45,858 bases of DNA, from positions 1 to 45,858 of the forward strand of contig JAEDGP010000008.1 of NCBI GenBank assembly GCA_016297405.1. Direction: 5' to 3'. This document shows positions 41,581 to 45,858 of this stretch, in pieces. The notes below the pieces were generated by a model, which made no database searches, was not told where the DNA came from, and saw nothing but the letters and a program-made list of their open reading frames with translations. The DNA is from Treponema sp. GTDB taxonomy: Bacteria; Spirochaetota; Spirochaetia; Treponematales; Treponemataceae. Made by a program: the position numbers and the translations under genes. Numbering within the stretch: the first letter of the stretch is position 1; each line of letters opens with the position of its first letter.

Positions 41581-44163
41581 ATGGATTACGAACATTTCAC
41601 ACTTAAAATGCAGGAAGCGCTTCAAGCTGCCAGTGCCCTTGCACAGAAAAACGATCACAGCGAAATCGGACTTGAACACCTTTTATATTCACTGCTTGAA
41701 CAAAAGGACGGCATTGTTGTTCCAATTGTAGAACGAATTGGAGTTCAGGTTTCTTCTCTTAAAAAACAGGTTCAGGAGCTTTTGGATCAGTATCCTAAGG
41801 TGACTGGAAATTCACAGATGACAATGGCTCAGAATGCCCAGAAGGTTCTTGCAAAAGCAGAAAACGAAATGTCAAAGCTCAAGGATCAGTTTCTTAGCTG
41901 TGAACATCTTCTTCTTTCCATGACAAAAGAAGATTCCAAGGTTCGCGATCTTCTTAAAAGAAACGGAATCACTTACGATGCAGTTTACGAAGCTATGAAG
42001 TCAGTTCGTGGAAATCAGACCATCGATAGTCAGGATCCGGAAAGCAAAATGCAGAGCCTCTCAAAGTTCTGTACAGATCTTACAGCCCGTGCCCGTCAGG
42101 ATAAAATTGATCCTGTCATTGGTCGAGACGAAGAAATTCGCCGCTGTATGCAGGTGCTTTGTCGCCGTTCAAAGAACAATCCTGTTCTTATTGGTGAGCC
42201 AGGAGTTGGTAAAACGGCAATTGTAGAGGGTCTGGCCCGCAGAATTGCCAGCGGAGACGTTCCTGAATCCCTTAAGAATAAACGACTTCTTGCCCTGGAT
42301 ATGGGAAGTCTTGTAGCAGGCGCAAAATTTCGTGGTGAATTTGAAGAGCGGCTTAAGGCTGTAATTACAGAAGTTACAAAGTCGGAAGGCCAGATTATTC
42401 TTTTTATTGATGAACTTCATACAATTGTTGGGGCAGGAGCTTCTGAAGGTTCCATGGATGCGTCGAACCTTTTAAAGCCTGCTCTTAGTCGTGGTGAAAT
42501 CCACGTGATTGGTGCCACAACGCTGGATGAATACCGCAAGTACATCGAAAAAGACGCTGCCCTGGAACGCCGTTTTCAGCAGGTTTACTGTGCAGAGCCA
42601 ACTGTGGAAGATACCATCGCAATTCTTCGAGGTCTTAGGGACAGGTACGAAATCCATCACGGAGTAAGAATTGAAGATGAAGCCCTTGTAAGCGCTGCTG
42701 TGCTTTCAAACCGCTACATCACAAATCGTTTTATGCCAGATAAAGCTATTGACCTGGTGGATGAAGCTGCCAGCCGCCTTAAAATGGAGATAGAAAGTCA
42801 GCCTACAGAGCTGGATCAGGTTGAACGAAAAATTCTTCAGCTTCAGATTGAAAAACAGTCTCTTAGCAAGGAGGATGATGAAGCTTCAAAGGAACGCCTT
42901 TCTAAGCTTGAAAAAGAGCTTTCAGAAATCTCTTCAAAACGGGATGCTATGAAACTTCAGTGGCAGAACGAAAAGAATAGCATCAACAAGGGCCGTGACT
43001 TAAAGGAAAAGCTTGAACAGGCACGGTTTGAAGAAGAAAAGTTTACCCGGGAAGGGAATCTTGAAAAAGCGGCTGAGCTTAAATACTCCATCATTCCAGA
43101 TCTTGAAAAGAAACTGTCTGATGCCATTCAGGCTGAAAAAGAAAAATCTGAAAATCCAGAACGGGAATCTTTGCTCCGTCAAGCTGTAACGGAAGAGGAT
43201 ATTGCAAAGGTAGTTTCTACCTGGACAGGAATTCCTGTGGCAAAAATGATGACCAGCGAAAAGCAGAAATATCTTATGCTGGAAGAAGTGCTTCATAAGC
43301 GGGTTATCGGTCAGAATGAAGCGGTGCAGGTTGTGTCTGACGCAATTCGTCGTAATCGTTCAGGGCTTTCTGATCCAAACCGTCCGCTTGGTTCCTTCCT
43401 TTTTATTGGACCCACAGGGGTTGGTAAGACTGAGCTTGCAAAAACTCTGGCGGACTTCCTTTTTAATGATGAAAAATCTCTGACTCGTATCGATATGTCA
43501 GAATATATGGAAAAATTCAGCGTAACCCGTCTTATTGGAGCTCCTCCTGGATATGTTGGCTATGATGAAGGTGGTCAGCTTACAGAAGCAGTGCGTCGCC
43601 GTCCGTACAGCGTTGTGCTTTTTGATGAAGTTGAAAAGGCTCATCCGGATGTGTTTAATGTGCTTTTGCAGGTGCTGGACGATGGCCGGCTTACAGACGG
43701 TCAGGGACGGGTGGTTGATTTTAAGAATACAATCATCATCATGACAAGTAATCTGGGAAGCGAGTTCCTTCTTGAAGATGATGGAGAAGCTTCTGAAGAA
43801 ACTCGCTCTAAGATTGATGCTCTTTTAAAGCAGCATTTCCGTCCTGAGTTTTTGAATCGTATTGACGAAACTGTAATGTTCCAGAAGCTTGGAAAATCTT
43901 GTATTGGAGGAATTGTTCGCATTCAGCTGGACCGTGTTGCAAAACGTCTGGAAGATCACCGCATCGCAATCAAGTTTGACGAAAAGGCTGTGGATTTCCT
44001 TTGTGAAAAGGGGTACGATCCGGCCTTTGGTGCCCGTCCTGTTAAGCGTGCTGTTCAGACCTGGGTTGAAAATCCTTTGAGCAAGGAACTGCTGGCTGGA
44101 AAATTTGGTGAAGGCTGCCTTGTCAATGTATCTTCTGATGGCAGTAAACTGATTTTTCAATAA
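41581..44163 (+). CDS. clpB: ClpB disaggregase
   Basis: 860 aa. Hsp100 ATPase that pulls proteins out of aggregates with DnaK. The N domain (1-145) has two Clp_N repeats. The first AAA+ domain has Walker A GEPGVGKT (205-212) and Walker B IILFIDELHT. A coiled-coil middle domain (about 400-520), present only in ClpB/Hsp104, is rich in Lys and Glu. The second AAA+ has GPTGVGKT (610-617), the pore loop GYVGYDEGG and VVLFDEVEKAHPDVFN. I use the ATG at 41581 with GTGGAG upstream; a GTG four codons earlier overlaps it. A single-gene transcript between the tRNA terminator and its own. Confidence 0.97.
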   Translation: MDYEHFTLKMQEALQAASALAQKNDHSEIGLEHLLYSLLEQKDGIVVPIVERIGVQVSSLKKQVQELLDQYPKVTGNSQMTMAQNAQKVLAKAENEMSKLKDQFLSCEHLLLSMTKEDSKVRDLLKRNGITYDAVYEAMKSVRGNQTIDSQDPESKMQSLSKFCTDLTARARQDKIDPVIGRDEEIRRCMQVLCRRSKNNPVLIGEPGVGKTAIVEGLARRIASGDVPESLKNKRLLALDMGSLVAGAKFRGEFEERLKAVITEVTKSEGQIILFIDELHTIVGAGASEGSMDASNLLKPALSRGEIHVIGATTLDEYRKYIEKDAALERRFQQVYCAEPTVEDTIAILRGLRDRYEIHHGVRIEDEALVSAAVLSNRYITNRFMPDKAIDLVDEAASRLKMEIESQPTELDQVERKILQLQIEKQSLSKEDDEASKERLSKLEKELSEISSKRDAMKLQWQNEKNSINKGRDLKEKLEQARFEEEKFTREGNLEKAAELKYSIIPDLEKKLSDAIQAEKEKSENPERESLLRQAVTEEDIAKVVSTWTGIPVAKMMTSEKQKYLMLEEVLHKRVIGQNEAVQVVSDAIRRNRSGLSDPNRPLGSFLFIGPTGVGKTELAKTLADFLFNDEKSLTRIDMSEYMEKFSVTRLIGAPPGYVGYDEGGQLTEAVRRRPYSVVLFDEVEKAHPDVFNVLLQVLDDGRLTDGQGRVVDFKNTIIIMTSNLGSEFLLEDDGEASEETRSKIDALLKQHFRPEFLNRIDETVMFQKLGKSCIGGIVRIQLDRVAKRLEDHRIAIKFDEKAVDFLCEKGYDPAFGARPVKRAVQTWVENPLSKELLAGKFGEGCLVNVSSDGSKLIFQ

Positions 44164-44185
44164 TATTAGTTGTTCTTGAATTGTT

Positions 44186-44225
44186 AAGCGGGGCTTTCTT
44201 GTTCGAATGTCCCCGCTTTTTTTTT
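44186..44225 (+). terminator. clpB terminator
   Basis: AAGCGGGG (44186-44193) pairs with CCCCGCTT (44211-44218) and is followed by a long T run to about 44225. Confidence 0.92.
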
Positions 44226-44262
44226 GTTTGTTTTGGCAATGCTTTCTGGATGGCCTATAGTT

Positions 44263-44290
44263 TTGATTTTTTGTTTTTTTCTGCGATAAT
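44263..44290 (+). promoter_or_regulatory. Promoter of the K+ channel fragment / cNMP-protein region
   Basis: TTGATT (44263-44268), 16 nt, GATAAT (44285-44290). About 20 nt before the TTG start of the channel fragment. Confidence 0.4.
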
Positions 44291-44311
44291 TCAGGAATAA
44301 ATAGAAAAAGT

Positions 44312-44647
44312 TTGAGTGCACGGTTCAGGCATTTTTTCAGGAATGTCAGGTATTCGCAGAAGAATCCATTTACATATTTTTCCATTGCGGTTGTGCTGGT
44401 TCTGGCGGTTTCTACTGTAAAAGTGTATGAGGCTGAGACTCAGACAGATAGCGGGATTGCGACCATGTTTGATTCCGTGTGGTTTACCCTTGTTACAATA
44501 ATGGCAGGATATTTTGATTATACGGTTTCTTCCACTCAAGGTCGAATAGCCGCCATTTTTGAGCTTGCCATCGGGATGGTTGTATTGAGTGCAATAACCG
44601 GTAAGATAGCATCTGTTTTCATGGATATGCAGATGAAAATACTCTGA
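44312..44647 (+). pseudogene. Ion-channel pore domain, 5' part of a broken K+ channel gene
   Basis: 111 aa from a TTG start with a weak GAAAAAG ribosome-binding site. Two membrane segments flank a pore helix VWFTLVTIM. The filter reads MAGYFD, where the family has TTVGYGD, so it is one residue shorter and the second Gly is Phe. The frame stops at 44645-44647 just after the second membrane segment (SVFMDMQMKIL). The regulatory half continues in another frame (next entry). This looks like a two-membrane-segment K+ channel with a C-terminal RCK domain that has lost an internal piece. It may be decaying; a sequencing error alone would not explain the missing residues. Confidence 0.7.
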
Positions 44648-45270
44648 AGCGCGCCCATATAGAAAATGCAGAGCGTGCTCTGGTTATCAGCGATAAATCA
44701 AAAAATTATTCCAACCTCGAAATAGATTCGCGTACTGTTCTTGCAGTTCTTACAATGGAAAACTTGAATCCTGGAATTTATGTTGCGGCGGAGCTTTTAG
44801 ACGGAAAATTCCAGAATCACCTGGAAATGGCTCATTGCGACGAAGTGATTTTGACCCAGGATTATGAACATAGTCTTCTTGCAACAGCTTTCAGTGGCCA
44901 AGGATACAGCAACGTAATTCGATCTTTGATCAGTGATGATGCTGATACTGGCATTTTGATTGATGAAATTCCTTCTTCGTTTGTTGGAAAAACCTACAAA
45001 GAATATGAAGACTATCTTTGGAATGCAGGAAATCCTGGTGGAGTTCTTGTGGGACTTCTGCTTAATACCGGTAATTTTCATCAGAGACGAAAGGAAGCTT
45101 TGAGGGAGGCTCAGAAAAATCCTGATTTCAAAACGATAATAAGTGATTTGCAGAAAGTAAAAACATTGAAGAGCAACGAGCCGGTTTTGACTCCTCCTTC
45201 GGATATGGTCATACAAAAGAATTCAAAAGCCATTCTTGTGAAAGGTAAAAAAATGGAGGGAAAGTTATGA
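44632..45270 (+). pseudogene. RCK (TrkA-type) domain, 3' part of the same broken K+ channel gene
   Basis: In this frame homology resumes at once: DENTLKRAHIENAERALVIS, then DSRTVLAVLTMENLNPGIYVAAELLD, ADCDEVIL-like AHCDEVILTQDY, and a C-terminal part with GVLVGLLLNTGNF and RRKEALREAQKNP. These belong to the late Rossmann strands and the C-lobe of a channel RCK domain. The first Rossmann strands (the nucleotide-binding start, about 70-90 residues) are missing between the pore part and here. The first ATG in this frame is at 44755, giving a 171-aa product if it is made at all. The stop overlaps the start of the next gene (ATGA). Confidence 0.7.
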
Positions 45271-45782
45271 TGTCATTTGAAGAGTTTCTTCCTGTGTTGA
45301 GAAACATAGAGTTGTTTCCCGATTTTGCAGAAGAATCTGATGAAAATCGTAGAATCCTTGATTTAGTTTATCAAAACATGAGCGTTAAAAATTTCAAGAA
45401 AGGTGAAATTATAATAAAGGAAGGGGATACTGGGGATTCCTTCTATATCCTGAAAACGGGAAAAATACAGGTGCTTAGATTGACGCCTGCAAAAGATGAA
45501 ATGGCCCTTGCAAATCTTTCTGCCGAACAGTCCATTTTCTTTGGTGAGTCTGCATTAATTGGAACAGACACAAGATCTGCGACGGTTAAGGCTTTGACAG
45601 ATTGTTCAGCCTTTGTTCTTTCAAGCAAGAAATTTTTGGAAATATGTGAAACAGAACCTCTTCTTGGTTATAGGGTTGTGAGTGTTTTGGCCAGACGAAT
45701 GGCAGATACGATAAAGCAGACTAATTCCGATAAGGCGATTTTGTACCAGGCGCTCTGTGATGAAATTGAATTCGTGGTTTGA
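45267..45782 (+). CDS. Cyclic-nucleotide-binding domain protein
   Basis: 171 aa. GGAGGG lies 6 nt before the ATG. Almost the whole protein is a single cNMP-binding domain of the CAP/Crp fold: FKKGEIIIKEGDTGDSFYIL, then FGESALIGTDTRSATVKAL. The phosphate-binding Glu94 and Arg103 are in place, so it should bind cAMP or cGMP. There is no helix-turn-helix, so it is not a transcription factor. It is coupled by overlap to the RCK piece and may have been the ligand sensor of the channel or of another partner. Cytoplasmic. Confidence 0.85.
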   Translation: MMSFEEFLPVLRNIELFPDFAEESDENRRILDLVYQNMSVKNFKKGEIIIKEGDTGDSFYILKTGKIQVLRLTPAKDEMALANLSAEQSIFFGESALIGTDTRSATVKALTDCSAFVLSSKKFLEICETEPLLGYRVVSVLARRMADTIKQTNSDKAILYQALCDEIEFVV

Positions 45783-45799
45783 TTTTGCTTGGAATGTAC

Positions 45800-45819
45800 A
45801 TCCTGATCCAGGATTTTTT
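45800..45819 (+). terminator. Weak terminator at the right edge
   Basis: ATCCTG (45800-45805), ATC, CAGGAT (45809-45814), then five more T. A short, weak stem after the cNMP gene; the window ends 39 nt later. Confidence 0.5.
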
Positions 45820-45858
45820 GATGAATGGCATAGTTTAAAATAGGATGCATTCAATAAT

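Noticed and set aside
43825..44385. 186-codon minus-strand frame across the clpB end and terminator
   Set aside because: It runs through the clpB terminator and shows no family features.
1..45858. CRISPR array, prophage, toxin-antitoxin or integrated element
   Set aside because: No regularly spaced repeats, no integrase, transposase or phage genes, and the gene order reads as ordinary chromosome apart from the small palindromic repeat.

Overview
The window most likely comes from a spirochaete of the genus Treponema, probably a host- or rumen-associated sugar user. Reasons: a divergent FliG paralogue typical of spirochaetes with two FliGs, a periplasm-type set of Sec-exported and lipoprotein solute receptors, an OmpA-domain protein (so a diderm envelope), a PotABCD set, a moderate-to-low G+C content, and a tRNA-Leu without encoded CCA. 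The assignment rests on gene content only; no 16S gene is present.

Layout. 1-4.6 kb: a lipoprotein ABC receptor, a membrane-anchored Holliday-junction-resolvase-like nuclease, an OmpA-family protein and a c-di-GMP EAL/degenerate-GGDEF enzyme. 4.7-8.9 kb (minus): spermidine/putrescine transporter potA-potB-potC-potD. 9.1-10.1 kb (minus): azlC-azlD amino-acid exporter. 10.3-12.3 kb (plus): small membrane protein, rplM-rpsI-recX. 12.3-15.6 kb (minus): dus-CYTH-DUF975-sppA. 15.7-26.4 kb (plus): alpha-glucan utilisation cluster with a type I pullulanase, malE, malF, malG and a GH13 alpha-amylase. 26.4-26.6 kb: a small palindromic, MITE-like repeat. 26.6-33.2 kb: oligopeptide ABC transporter (receptor, OppB, an OppC-OppD fusion, OppF) and a HAD phosphatase. 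33.2-39.2 kb: FliG paralogue, M16C metallopeptidase, a 72-aa protein and a tocopherol-cyclase-like protein. 39.3-44.2 kb: an EF-G paralogue, tRNA-Leu(GAG), clpB. 44.3-45.8 kb: a broken K+ channel/RCK gene followed by a cyclic-nucleotide-binding protein.

Most unusual: both permease subunits of the maltodextrin ABC transporter carry large foreign insertions in predicted extracytoplasmic loops. MalF (1118 aa) has about 690 extra residues between its second and third membrane segments, largely helical/coiled coil and ending in a Cys/His cluster (C680, H690, C695, C698, H711, H716). MalG (442 aa) has about 170 extra residues after its first membrane segment, containing a DnaJ-like CxxC-x14-CxxC knuckle and a helical stretch. 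The two clusters share a C-x14-CxxC spacing and both lie next to the membrane on the outer face. With the secreted pullulanase and amylase on either side and no malK in the cluster, this looks like a specialised glucan-import machine with an extra periplasmic module.

Other points: several genes (M16C peptidase, EAL protein, azlC, dus, possibly the oligopeptide receptor and fliG paralogue) have a -10 box only 6-9 nt before the start codon and no Shine-Dalgarno sequence, suggesting leaderless mRNAs. The fusA ribosome-binding site lies in the 3' arm of a terminator-like hairpin, and the sppA-operon terminator is encoded inside recX. No stretch longer than about 300 bases lacks a gene. No rRNA, CRISPR array, phage or intact transposase was seen.
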